Positions 32,660 to 43,930 of a stretch of DNA of 64,000 bases are shown in pieces. Below the pieces are notes generated by a model that was given only the letters and a program-made list of their open reading frames with translations, made no database searches and had not been told where the DNA came from. This DNA comes from Dermanyssus gallinae (taxonomy: Eukaryota; Arthropoda; Arachnida; Mesostigmata; Dermanyssidae). The translations under genes were made by a program, and so were the position numbers. Location of the stretch: positions 377,001 through 441,000 of the forward strand of contig QVRM01001757.1 of NCBI GenBank assembly GCA_003439945.1, given 5' to 3'. Numbering within the stretch: the stretch's first letter is position 1; each line of letters begins with the position of its first letter.

Positions 32660-32987
32660 ACCACTTCAACTCATTCGACGCTGTTATTAGAGATAACCCA
32701 AAAAAGGTCGATATGACCTTACGGACCATATGAGCACAGCCAACGTAATGTAGTTGACGAACACACTCTATTTTGCGCTTCAGTGCCAGTGGTCGCCATA
32801 CAAAATATGAGCTGACTGCGGTTAACTGCTATCGGGATCGATGAACACCAGAACAGGTATAACAAATTATAAATTTGATAGTGAAGTATATATATATATA
32901 TATAAACAATATATCCGAACTGGCAGCAATATACGTGTTTGCTTCATTAAAATTCTAAACTTCTGACTAAATGTCGTTTAAACACAC

Positions 32988-34470
32988 CTTGGCTCAAAGA
33001 TTTCTTTAAGAATGTGCGCAAGCCGTTCGGCTGTAACCGCTGGACATCTCAGCTGCTCGACTCCGAGGTCCGCCACGCTGAATAGATGCGGATAGTATTC
33101 GGCGTACCAGCTTAGCAGAAAGTTGAATTCGTCGATTCGATGTCGATTATTCGGTTGGTGCGCGGCTAACCGAAACACCACGATTCTGCAATCGGGATTT
33201 TGCTGCTTGAGATTGTGCAGAGCCGTCAGCAAGCTCTCAACAACACGTCGAACTTTGACGGCCGAATTTCGGAGCGCAATATCGGCCGCACCGAGATACA
33301 CGAGACATGCGCGGAGATCCGCACTGCCGACGAGGTCTGTGATCGGCGCAAGGAAGTGAGACGACGCGTTGTGCGCCGTCACCACAACGGTGTTGTTCGC
33401 GTTAGCCTTCTGCCGGTAGTCGCGAACCCCCGACAGCGCTCGATCACCGACGACGAGCGTTCGGCAACTGACTGAGCGTTGACGAGATGAAGCGAACAAA
33501 GCGATCTTCTTCATCGACGCCGACGCCGCCGCCGCCGACATTTCGACGTTGGAGCCAGGAGCCGCCCTGTCCAGCACATAGCGGTGAGCGCTGATCACCT
33601 CGGCGACACAGCGCGCAATCAGCTCGTTGCCAGCCTCGCTGGGGCACCAGCCCGAGTCGGCGAGCAGCTCCCGACGCCCGTCGAGTCCGAAGCTGTCGAG
33701 CGTGACGCCGGCGGTGTTCGCGAGGCAGCACTCCAGCGTCTTGTTGAACACTCTGACGCGGCCGTTGTACGCGGCGATCTGTTTGAGTGCGAACGCGTTG
33801 CGCACGTCCTGCTGACGCTCGGGCAGTCGATAGACGACAATGCGAGGCGACGGATTGCTGCTGTTCCCGTCGTCGTCGTCGTCGCCGTCGTCGCCGCCGC
33901 CGCTACTGCCGCCGTTCTTCAGTCGGAGACAGCTTGCGGCCAGCTCGACCGCGAGAGCGGCGGCGTCGACATCGTTGTCCGCCTGGTCGAGATCCCACGA
34001 ACCGAGGTGGACGACAACCAGCGACCGACTCCGAAGGAACATCTCGAGCTCGACCAAGTTCGCTATGGGAGCGCCCTTGGCCGCGATCACCCGAGGCAGA
34101 CCACGACGTCGACCACCAGCAGCAGCGTGATCTGCTTCTTCATCGGCAACTGCCAGGTCGCGCATCGCCTTCTCCAGCCAACGGTATAATTGGGCAAAGT
34201 AGCAGTCACCAAGCACAACAATCGAATCGTCCTGCTTCCTGTCGGTGGTGACCTGTTGTTGTTGTTGTTGTTGTTGTTGTTGCGGTTGCTGTTTTTGCTG
34301 TTGCCGTTGTTTCTTCAGTTGTTGTCCTAGTTGCTGTTTTTGCTGTTGCCGTTGTTTCTTCAGTTGTTGTCCTAGTTGCTGTTGTTGTTGTTGTCGGTTC
34401 CGCCTTCGTACGATCTGGCGACGCAACCGACCAGGACTTCTGCGACGACAGAGCACCGCCTCATCGCGAC
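32988..34470 (-). CDS. Tandem SGNH/GDSL-like domain protein, Gln-rich (main exon)
   Basis: Single open frame of about 494 codons on the minus strand. It opens after a pyrimidine-rich acceptor (TTGTTGTTCTCTCTAG at 34486-34471) and closes at donor CCAAG|GTGTGT (32988/32987). There is no in-frame ATG before about residue 90, so the start lies in an unplaced upstream exon. Order: basic Arg stretch; Gln-rich segment of about 55 residues with a 15-residue repeat; domain 1 (IVVLGDCYFAQL, LVVVHLGSWDLD, acidic/Gly insert, RIVVYRLPE, GWCPSEAGNELI); domain 2 (TLVVGDRALSG, CLVYLGAADIAL, DCRIVVFRLA, LRCPAVTAERLAHIL). Blocks match SGNH-hydrolase positions, but the catalytic Ser (GDS), Asn (GxND) and His (DxxH) are replaced in both domains. 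GC content is well above the flanks. I infer a real gene of unknown role, probably non-catalytic. Confidence 0.7.
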
Positions 34471-35150
34471 CTAGAGAGAACAACAAGAGGTCGGCCCATC
34501 AGATCAACCACGAGACTAACAGGTACACCTAACAAGGGCAGGTTTCTGTTCTGCTGCGTATATCGCCAGCGAGTCTCATCGCGAGGCTGTACAATTTGTT
34601 CCGATATGTCCGCTCTACGTTGTGTGCGGTCAACTTTTGTTTCTTCCTCCCTCTTCCCCTCTCCTAGCTTTTCTCACTCCGATCGTTCTTAGGTTGGTTC
34701 TGCAGCCGTTGATATCAAACGGCGTGTCTGCATGAATCATCCCCGCAGAGGATTCGCTCTAGAATCAAAGCTCTAAGAACGACTTTGAGTTGTCACAGCG
34801 ACAACACCCGATTCGCTTCTGGATTCAAATCTGCTCCATCAGCGACGCCGAGGACGAACAACAACCACAGCATACTAAAATCCTACCAGCAGCGCATAAG
34901 CTATAGCAGCAACTGCTAACCACCTCCGGACTAGTAGATCGGTTCTCTTTAAGGATGTTGTTTTTAATTCTAGACTATCTTCCGGCCCCTACGGGCTTGA
35001 AACTTAAGCTGACGTGTATCTTCAATGCACCAAGAGCCGGACATGTTAAGATATCTGGGGTTTTCCCAACAGTCCTTGTGGCAACAGCATGGCCGCTGAC
35101 TCTCAGCGGTATGGTTTATCATCTATCATTCTCAATGAGCATCGCTCATA
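34471..35150 (-). other. Upstream of the SGNH-like main exon; 5' exon not resolved
   Basis: On the minus strand an ATG at 34873 opens a 26-codon frame with a signal-peptide-like start (MLWLLFVLGVADGA), but I find no donor in it with the phase needed to join the main exon. Other ATGs give no better match. The 5' end of the gene therefore remains unknown. Confidence 0.25.
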
Positions 35151-35154
35151 TAAA

Positions 35155-35270
35155 ATTAGATCAACAACAGCAGGGGTCGAACCGGCGACACCCCGGTAGA
35201 TGACAACCATGACTAGCGCACTAGTCCCCTAGAGCACGCCGCCACAACGCCCACCCGCTGACAACTCATG
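35155..35270 (-). mobile_element. Possible third tRNA-like repeat
   Basis: On the minus strand a box-A-like GTGGCGGCGTGCTCTAGG is followed about 45 nt later by box-B-like GCCGGTTCGACCCC, as in a tRNA-derived SINE head. Downstream it has CTGAGAGTCAGC, the same short motif as the 3' end of SINE family 1. There is only one copy in the window. Confidence 0.4.
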
Positions 35271-35456
35271 TGCTGCCTTCTAGAAAACATCATTGTTCGG
35301 AAAATCAGCAAACCTGCAAAGCCTCTGCTGTTTTCCGAGGGCTTACTGGAAAATCCGGTTGTACACACGGATACTGCGGTAGGGAAGCTCCCTGCCGCAA
35401 GCGGGGACTGGTAGTGTGAGACTCCAACCCACTAAAAACAAATAAAAATTGTCCAC

Positions 35457-36200
35457 GTGTCCCCCCCCCCGCCCCCATTCGTGTCTGCCGGGCTTACCGC
35501 ACGGTGTCGGCCGCGGCTCGGTACGACTGAGCTGTCTTGTGGGGCGACACACGTGCTTGCCGGGCACGGCCATTTCCAAACGTACATGGTGAGAATTAAC
35601 AAGGTGAGTGTCGACATCTGCGCGTTATGCAGATCGTGTGATACGGACGATGTCGAGCACACAGTTATGCGGTGTCCAGTCCTCCGAGAAGCCAGAGACG
35701 CGGGTGCGACCACCGTGAGGGGCAAATCGATTAAGAAGGTTGTAGCAGACATGCTGACATCGGCAAAAGCGTGAAGGGAGTCCTGTGCCCTCTTCGAGGC
35801 TATTATGTCCTTAAAGGTGGTCAAGGAAACTGCCAGAAGGGCTTGTTTCAACGGTAGCCCTCGATACAGTCGAGGAGGAAGCACTCGTTAGTGAACGGGA
35901 AAGAAGAGGAAGTAGGCAGCAAAGGCGAACCAGCCTTGAGATTAGACAGGGACAGCCAGGTTGCTGAGCTGCACCAAGGCAGACATGAGGCGCCGGATGA
36001 TGCTAGACTAGAGTAGAATGTAGGAGTTGGTGCAACACCGCTCCTATGGATTCGAAGCAATGCCTACACAGTTACCGATCCCTGCGGGTGGGGGGTAAGC
36101 GGGTTCACTGGGTTTGCGAGTTCCAGTCTAGTCACCATGGCTGACTGGGAACTGCTTGCGCATAGCATCAAACAGTCAGTGGGGGTCGGAGGGGGAGTCT
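35457..36200 (+). mobile_element. LINE fragment, family C (C-terminal ORF2 and 3' UTR)
   Basis: The frame 35457-35774 reads GHGHFQTYMVRINKVSVDIC, then ALCRSCDTDDVEHTVMRCPV, with the Cys-Cys-His-Cys arrangement at the end of many LINE ORF2 proteins, and terminates at TGA 35772-35774. The following 3' UTR contains GGGTTTGCGAGT, shared with the 307-bp insertion at 15.4-15.7 kb. Confidence 0.65.
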
Positions 36201-36342
36201 ACTAATAATAGTTAAGTTAGTTAATAATTAAGAGATAATATGCATTGTCTTAGGTGCACGCACGGACTCACATTATTTGACCACTCAAAAATGTTCGCCG
36301 ACGGAACTAATGCATGCATGATCGTATGAGATTTCAAATCAA

Positions 36343-36351
36343 TTGTACTGT

Positions 36352-36387
<36 letters not shown>

Positions 36388-36978
36388 TTACCTGAAGCCT
36401 TAGCTGCAGCAGTCATGTTCGCCAGGGGGAACGAAACACTTTTGCGTTTCAGGACGGCCGTGCCGAAAGAAGAAAACTGCGATCGACTCACACGAGGGAG
36501 CTTTCCAAATTGCAACTGCTGGTGTGGGTGGATACGAGTCCCCTCTCGTGCTCACTGAAATTGTACTCAACTAACCGCGATCGATCAATAAGGCATGACG
36601 TTCGTCAATGAACGAACACAACGAGCGCTCACAGCATAAGCCTCACAGGTTCGTGACGCCGTGCAATGAAGTCTGACAGGCGTCACCAAGCAAACGCGTA
36701 ACAAAACGCGGCCTCAAACGTCGGTCGAGTCGGCATCATCGAACATCCTCGTCATCCACCATCTATCTACCTGCACACTGCCGCACTGCCGACGATCTGC
36801 ACGTAGTTAGTAGACTTGCTCCAACTCGACTCAAGCGGGAACAACCGAGCAATCGGAATGATCGCGGAATTTACACTTAGGAACTTAATTCACTAACTAC
36901 GACAGATTTACATTCGACGCGTCGTCGAAACATTTTCGTTTCGAAGCACTTCCAACAACAAACTCGGTGATTTTGGGG
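36343..36978. other. No gene recognised
   Basis: (TA)n at 36,354-36,384 followed by a chance + strand frame to 36,558. No domain, start or splice support. Several GAACG/CGTTC-containing stretches, but no clear repeat family. Confidence 0.3.
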
Positions 36979-37720
36979 TGTGACGAGGCAACCACCTAAC
37001 AACTAGTACGCTGTTGGTCGATTGAAGACGACGCCAGTAAGGCGGCCCCACACGACCAAATCCGATCAATTGTGTGTGGCCAACGTGCGTGCGAACCTAC
37101 AACGCCCATGGAACCGTGACCAGGCACAACATCGACATCATCATCATCATCATCATCTTTATAATTGTTATCATCATCATTCTTATCATTATCATCATTG
37201 TCATAGTCAACCTACGTGCTACGTTACTGTCACACTGCACGCGTGTAATGCACACCGAAGATAAACCGAATACCCACAACAATGCGTGGCCGAATCGACC
37301 AATCCGAATCGAACAGGACCGCTGGAACAACATAACGATACGACCAAAGGCGCCAAAAAATCCACCGATTAGCCAATGCGATTTAATACGACGCGACACA
37401 ATACGAAACCGATGTAACTTCGATTCGATTTTGAGAGCGGTGGCGACGGCAGCAGCGGTAGAGTCTGGCATCTTGTTGATGGCGGCACGCCGCGGCGAAT
37501 ATTGAGTGAAAACGAAATAGATCTAGAGAAAGAATGAATTCTTTTTTTGCGGCTGCACGCGCTACGCGCCAGGCGTATCCTTGTGTGGTGTTGTTGTTGC
37601 TGTAGTAGTTGTTGATGATGATATCGTTCATTGCTTCTAGGTGTCCTCGTGTTGCGGCTGACTCAGTCTTTCTAAGTCTTACATCCCCGAGTTTACTCAG
37701 TGTAACAACACCTCGTTACA
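36979..37720. mobile_element. Possible second solo LTR of the same group
   Basis: Starts TGTGACGAGG and ends CCTCGTTACA (inverted termini with one mismatch). The 3' 70 nt resemble the end of the LTR at 19.2-19.7 kb. It contains a CAT-rich microsatellite at 37,137-37,200. The flanks (GGGG and ATAC) do not form a target duplication, so the limits are uncertain. Confidence 0.38.
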
Positions 37721-37878
37721 ATACGCTGAAGTGGACGAATCTTCTATGCCCAGGACTAATTTCGAAATCTATCACGTAGCACACGATTGAGAATTGAGGG
37801 AGGGAAACGCAGACACCAAAACCAGTTAACTTCCTTATCTCGTTGTGACATCCAAACTAAGGCCGTTTTGCGTGTGCA

Positions 37879-37927
<49 letters not shown>

Positions 37928-37937
37928 TATATATATG
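37879..37937. repeat. (TA)n array, ~55 nt
   Basis: TA dinucleotides abutting the 3' end of LINE family B copy 2; copy 1 has only a short TATGATATATGATAT at the same place. Confidence 0.92.
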
Positions 37938-39735
37938 ATATGACGTTTATTGACACTTAATTGTAGTTTCTCATTTTTGTTACAACTTCATGTAGCCACA
38001 GGCTAGTGCGAAGCATATGTACAAGTTACAGTAAGATTTTATACATTATCACCGTAGTATCTCGTATTATTGCAAAAAAATATCTATGGATTGTGTACGT
38101 GTTTACATATTATTTATTTATTAAAATACCCTGTCAGGTACATAGTCAATGGTCGAATGGTAAGATAAAAACAATATCACTGCGAGAGGCTCCGTTAAGA
38201 GACTACACGTGGGCAAATTGCCCCGTGATACTTTGTGCAGTAGGCCCCGCACCGAGTACATATACATGATGGATGAGGGTCGTGGAAACCGTGTGTCCCG
38301 CACAGGACGTGGTGAAACCCGTGTACCGCAAAACGAGTCACCATGTGGCGGTTTGTGCGGCCTTAGGTCCTTCCAGGTGCTGTCTCGCACGGCACCCGTA
38401 TCAAATATGTCCGGGTCGATGTTCGCCATCTTGTCCTCCCACATGCGGATGAATTCCTTGTAGGCGGGAGTCTCTGGCAGGTTGAAGCGTCTCCTCAGAT
38501 CCTCGACGAACAACGGAGTGTCCGCCAGCAGATACACAAGGCGGTTCTTGCTTGACGAGTGCAGACCCATTACCCGCTTGAGGTAATCCGGTTTTACGCG
38601 GTTTAGCATGTCAAGTTGCTGCCGCGAAAGCTGTCTCCAGATGACCTGGATGCCGTAAGAAGCGACGGGGGCGAGTTTGAGGTCGAAAGAGGCCGAGAGC
38701 AGTCTTCAGAGAAAGCAGCTGCGGCTTCTGTATCCCAACAGATGCCACTAGCGCGTTCCTCACCCGATCCGTGATGTGCTCTGTGAATGAACGGCCGTTG
38801 GAGGGGATGACGATGCCGAGATACTTGAAGCTTTGAACGTACTTGAGCTTCGTCGAGGCAAGCCGCAGAGTGTCGTTGCCAGCTACCCGACCTTCCTTGC
38901 GGAACTTCATAGCCTCGGTCTTGGACAAGTTGATCTCGAGACCGATGCCCTGCACGTAGGTCGCGAGCCTTGCCAGGGACTGCTGCAGATGGAACCTTGA
39001 CGTGCTATAGAGCACTACGTCGTCAGCGTACATTAGAACCTGCACTTTATTGCGGGTGCCCTCCACCTGGCGAGGGAGGTCGGCCAGCAGCACTGAGAAC
39101 AACAGAGGGCTCAGGTTATCGCCCTGTGCGAAGCCTGTCGTCTGCAGGAAGGGGTCGAGTTCGGACACGTTTACGCAAGTAAGGTTAGATAGTGCGTTCT
39201 CGCAGTGTTTTTGAATTGACTAAGCGATATAAGTGTCCTAATGTCACTAAGCAACTTGTTCCACAAGGTAGCACCTAAATTACAGAGTGCAAACCTTGAT
39301 TGTGTACTTGTGGCCGAGGACGACAATAAGCAAGTGAGATGCCGAGTCTCGGGTGTTTTAGGTCCTTGCAGATTCGATAAGGCCAACCAGGTTGGGATAG
39401 CGTGGGAAGCGTGCGGTCGCATGCAAAAGCTTCAGGATTGATTGTCGTTTGGCCCCTTTGAGTTTTAAATTGAACAACTCCTGTTTTTGACCAATTAATG
39501 TAGAGGCCGTTGCTTCTGAACCATAGAAATAGCCTCTCCATATCCTCACGAATCATTGCCTCAACCTGTTGAGGAGAATCGCCCACGAATAGAGCCGTTG
39601 TGTCATCAGCAAACAGGGTTAGTTTAGCATGATTTGGAATATTAAAAATATCGTTAACAAAAATATTAAATAATAGCGGACCACTGATGCTCCTTGAGCC
39701 ACTCCAATTGATATATTTTCTATAATCTATTCTCT
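37938..39735 (-). mobile_element. LINE family B, copy 2, split by LINE A
   Basis: The 3' UTR part (37,938-38,108) and the ORF part (39,175-39,735) both match copy 1 at 15.3-17.1 kb. They are adjacent there but separated here by about 1.06 kb of a different LINE. The ORF part shows DDTTALFVGDSPQQVEAMI (motif C region), GLYINWSKTGVVQFK and RFALCNLGATLWNKLLSDI, with frameshifts. The 5' end is truncated near motif B. Confidence 0.8.
38109..39172 (-). mobile_element. LINE family A, 5'-truncated, nested in LINE B
   Basis: Minus frames encode TGFAQGDNLSPLLFSVLLAD (motif B), VLMYADDVVLYS (catalytic motif C) and GLEINLSKTEAMKF, then after one frameshift near 38,610 LKRVMGLHSSSKNRLVYLLA. The 3' end is AT-rich (TTTAATAAATAAAT on the minus strand). 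GTTTAC is shared at both borders as a short possible target duplication. A second, very short copy lies at 42,347-42,433. Confidence 0.8.
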
Positions 39736-41616
39736 ACTATCTGAAAGCTACGTACATTTTTGCAGGAAAGAAAAACATTTACAAGGTCCATCGCTATAAG
39801 CAGCAAATGCGAACCATCGTGGAAGCTCTCTGTAAATTCGCGTACTCGTCAAGCAGCTGAGCTTAGCGAAAGTGTTTCTCGACTTTAGAAAATTTAACTA
39901 ACTGACCAAACTACCGAAACGTACAGACAAGCCCATCTTATGCACAAATATGGGGTATCATATGGCACATCACATTGCCAAGGCTCTACATAATTAATGG
40001 TAAGTGGTGTTACGGATGGGATGAGAACATAATGTCGATTAAGACCTTTGCGTTCTAATTATACATTATATGAATAATGGGCAATGTCTTAGATTTAAGG
40101 GATAACATTGTTTGATCGCTTTAATATTTTACCGCGTACATAATTTGTTGTTCTGGTTTTGGCTTTTATAATTCAAAGCTCAGCCCTTAGTCCTTAATTG
40201 ATTGAACTGGTTGCGTTCGTACTGCTGACGGTGACTAGACTATATTCCCAAAGCTAAATGGAAACGGTTCCAAAGCTAAATGGAATCGGTTTAAATATGC
40301 CGTAGTGAAAGGGGTGGCTGCTGTGGATAAGAACGTCGCATTTAACGACGCGGACAAATCCCAGACGCAGGAAAGAGCAGGCTACGCGAAAACAAAGCGC
40401 ACTGTACCAGTAATGTAATATCTTTGTTTAACCTAGATTTAGAAGACTTCACAAGTCTTAGAATAGTACTAGATTTAGTTTTGTCTTTTTCTCTTAGGCT
40501 TTGCTTTTGTGTTACTAAACTTAGGTCAAAGTTGAACGGGGCGTTTTTCAACTTCTTTCGTTTTCGCCACGCCTGCCGTAGTTTCAATTGCGATGCCACA
40601 TACAGCGACTAGGCTTAGCAGTTCACCCTTTCCGAAAACTGGTAGAACTCACCCGAACTAAAAGCCAGGCCCTATGACGACCAACGGGCTGGTGAGCCGA
40701 GCGCCATGCTGGCGCCTACTTTGACGGGAAAAGCGAGGCTACTTACTATACGTCGTAACCTAACGAATATGGCGGGTTCAAACCATTTAATTAAATCAGG
40801 GCACCGCGGAGCACATCGTTTGATTCATGCCGCGCTTTTCATCAAATTTTTTATAAGGGCTTCCCCAAGTCCCTATACAATGAAATGAGAATATATGAAA
40901 TAAACAAACGTTTTCTGCTCTTGATTTCGACTATACACCTATTGACAACATGCTGCCGGCCTTTACTCACAAACGTGATCTCTGAGTGTTCGTTTCCTAA
41001 CTCACCTTGACTTCAGTCATTACGTTGTGCATGTCGGAGAGTGGTATGAGCTGAGCAGTGCTCATACCATTTGCGTTGCTTTAGCCTAACCGCGCCTGGA
41101 GTTCATATTCGTCTGTATAAAGCACTTGTTCTTTGATGTTCTTGAACATTTTTGCACTTCTGATGAGGAAAGTTCTTACTGCTTAAGCTCATTTGTAGCT
41201 TTCCGGTTTGTGAGCCTCAACTAGCTAAATACGTGAAGCTTGTCCGGGGGCACAAAGAACGTTCCTCTTCTCGCGCGTCTCAAACTGAGGTGACCGCAAG
41301 AGATTGCCGCTAACATTCTACCCAGGCTAGATCTACTGGTTGAAAACAGTAGAATATTTGTTCTGTAGAACTTGTAGAACTGAGTATAACGACATATCAC
41401 ATCAAAGTCAGTGGCTACGTCCGATCTCATAAACGGACTGTTCGATTGGCGCGTAGTAAAATAGGCTCCCACAGAGCCTGATCGCACACCGTATACGCTA
41501 ACGTTTTCAAGCAAGTATAAGCAGTATTTTATCCATCCCAGTATTTATAGGCCATGTTAGCTTCTTGTCGGAATAATCCAGCAATTATTTTTGCCAATTT
41601 TTAAACTGTAATTATA
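39736..41616. other. No gene recognised
   Basis: About 1.9 kb of AT-rich DNA with no coding region I can support on either strand. Minus frames at 40,342-40,599 and 41,221-41,514 lack recognisable motifs. No long simple repeats. Confidence 0.4.
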
Positions 41617-41927
41617 GGGTGGCTGTCCGACATACATTCATAAAAGGCACGATTGCGGGAGAACGCAATACGGAATTAAATAAACCGGAGCATTCCGGAG
41701 AAAATTCTACATTGTCTAAAATGTGATTGGTCGTAGCTAGAGCAGGAACCTTAAATACAATAACATATTTTTGCAAATTTTTCTTAATATCACAATGACT
41801 CCTGCTCTAGCAAAGGCTTCATTTCAGAATTTTCTCCGGAATGTGCTGGTATCCTCGTTTTTTTTTTACTGAGTAATACGTTCTCTCACCAGCGTGCATT
41901 TTGTAGACTTATGTTGGACAGCCACCC
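41617..41927. mobile_element. MITE, 311 bp, long imperfect TIRs
   Basis: The left end is GGGTGGCTGTCCGACATA and the right end, read in reverse complement, is GGGTGGCTGTCCAACATA. The similarity continues inward (AAAATGCACG, GAGAGAACG) and again at GCTAGAGCAGGA / TCCTGCTCTAGC around the centre, so most of the element can fold on itself. It has no coding capacity. TA precedes the left end. A right-half copy lies at 44,145-44,316 and is followed by TA, which suggests a Tc1/mariner-type target. Confidence 0.8.
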
Positions 41928-41987
41928 AAAATTCACAGCTTAGATAAAGTAATTAAAAAATCATCTTACTCTTTTAGACGATAGAGT

Positions 41988-41995
<8 letters not shown>

Positions 41996-42057
<62 letters not shown>
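41996..42057. repeat. (TA)n array, ~60 nt
   Basis: Uninterrupted TA dinucleotides about 70 nt downstream of the MITE. Confidence 0.95.
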
Positions 42058-42059
<2 letters not shown>

Positions 42060-42346
42060 AAACATGTGTATTTGGATGAGTCTTTCAGCACAAATAAAAC
42101 ATAAATAAAAAAATGCTAAACACCATTATGTAATATAAAGGATGTTGACACACTCACAAGAGCGGGCAGACACGGGCAATAGCATTTTCTGCCCTAAATA
42201 GTTTCAATTGTTTGAATTTGTGTAATTATGGAATTTTCAGGCTCAATGAAACATTATTGAACTTAACCAAATTTGCCGTCCGGGGAAAACGGTCCCATAG
42301 AAAAAAAATATATATATAAGTTAGTCTTTCAAAATGGCACATAATT

Positions 42347-42433
42347 CACACAAGGTCTTTATTATATTTATTTATTAAAATCACCTTTGTTAGGTACATA
42401 TTCAATGGTCAAATATAATAATAAAAACAATAT
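42347..42433 (-). mobile_element. 87-bp LINE A tail with 17-bp TSD
   Basis: Contains TTATTTATTAAAATCACC and GGTACATATTCAATGGTCAA, matching the 3' end of LINE A at 38,109-38,180. It is flanked by a perfect 17-bp direct repeat CAAAATGGCACATAATT (42330-42346 and 42434-42450), so it is a severely 5'-truncated retrotransposition event. Confidence 0.85.
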
Positions 42434-43109
42434 CAAAATGGCACATAATTATAATATAATTGTTATTACATACAATTTGAACACTTCAGTGACCGGCCAA
42501 CCGGGCGAAAAAATGCAGAAACCGCCAATGCGTCTGGATTTAAATCACGGTCCGAATCACGTCAGTGGCCGAAGCAGGTATATATATACAGGGTGTCCGA
42601 ATTTGATTAGGCAAAACTCAGTGTCAATCAAGTCACTCGTCAAACCCGTAGAAGCTCAGAAAAAATATTTATCTTACTTCAAATCTTGCTCGAACGAACG
42701 CCCGTCAGCCAATATGCACACTGAACCTTGTGTCTGTAGGATAGCCTTAGCGTTAAGCAGCGCGGGCATAGGCAACGTCGGTTGGCGGCAAATAGAAGAT
42801 GCCGCTATCACCAGTAACGAAGACGCGGAAAGACACTAAATGCGCGGGCAATCTGTGATACCTGACAGGAAACTGTTTTCGGGACTACATTGTTTGCTTT
42901 GCAAAACTGGATCATTTCACGGCCGTCATTACGTGGCTGGACGACCGGGGACAATGCAAGTCGCACAACTGTCCACGAGATTATCAGCCAAATGAATTAG
43001 TACCGGTTGCAGCGAGTTCAAGCCTTGCGGGATTCTGATTACCATTCTGATTACCATTGCGGGATTCTGATTCATTACTGTTGCTGGTTTCTGTAACAAG
43101 CAGCGGCTA

Positions 43110-43263
43110 ATGTGGAATTTCCTGCTCTTGTTCTCTTCACGGACGAAGCGTCCTTCAGACAAGGCACAATCTTGCCAGAACAATCTTAGCAAACGTTCCA
43201 CAGATTATGCGGTCGAGGATGTGATTCCAGCATGTAGGATAGTAGCGTCCGTTAAGCAGCGCG

Positions 43264-43311
<48 letters not shown>

Positions 43312-43930
43312 CTGTTGGCGGCAATGCTGAAGCAAACTAAATACAGGGCGCCAAATAGAGGATGCCGCCACACCAGTAGCGAAGACGCGGGAAGTTACTA
43401 CATGCGCGGGCATATCTGTGATATATAAGGCGGCACGAGAATAAATTAATCAGTAGTCGTTGGTGCGAGCCAGGCAGGGGACGTGTGTTGTTTGAGCGAG
43501 AGAATGGCGAGCTCGTAGCGGTTGCCGGCCTGTCATGGGGGTGGTGGACACTACAGCGCACTATGGTGCCCCAGCACACAGCGTCTTTCCGGTACGGAAT
43601 TATCTGGATGAGACCTTCGCTAATAGCTGGATTGGCCGAGGCGGTCCACAAGCTTGGCCGCCGCGATCGCCCGATCTATCCAGTCTCGACTTTTTCCTTT
43701 TGGGGCCATCTAAAGGAGCTAGTCTATGCAACTCCCGTTAGGTCTTCTATGGATCTGATCGGCAGAATGGTTAGTGCTGGTAGAACCATTCGCGAGACGC
43801 CTGGTATCTTTGAAGGCGTGCAACGAGAGATTTGCTATCGCGACCGGGTGTGCTTTTTGCATTTGTTCGAGCAACATTTGAAGTCAAATAAATCTTTTTC
43901 TGAGCTTCTACAGGTTTTACGAGTGACTTG
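43110..43930 (+). pseudogene. Broken mariner-like transposase
   Basis: The + strand shows VLFTDEASF (an acidic catalytic motif), then HYGAPAHSVFPVRNYLDETF and WPPRSPDLSSLDFFLLG (the region of the last catalytic Asp), and in another frame IRETPGIFEGVQREICYRDR near the C-terminus. At least two frame changes and an internal (TA)n array separate the parts. The N-terminal DNA-binding half is not recognisable. Confidence 0.75.
43266..43309. repeat. (TA)n array inside the mariner-like element
   Basis: Interrupts one of the two direct duplicates of the element: the other duplicate reads GCGGGCATAGGCAACG at the equivalent place and has no array, so the expansion is local and recent relative to the duplication. 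Confidence 0.9.

Noticed and set aside
33584..34251. Long + strand frames (201 and 154 codons)
   Set aside because: Antisense shadows of the GC-rich SGNH-like exon; their composition (Arg runs) mirrors Asp/Ser codons of the real gene, and no domain is visible.
35432..35884. 150-codon minus-strand ORF
   Set aside because: Antisense to the LINE C ORF2 fragment, which has the recognisable Cys/His end motif on the + strand.
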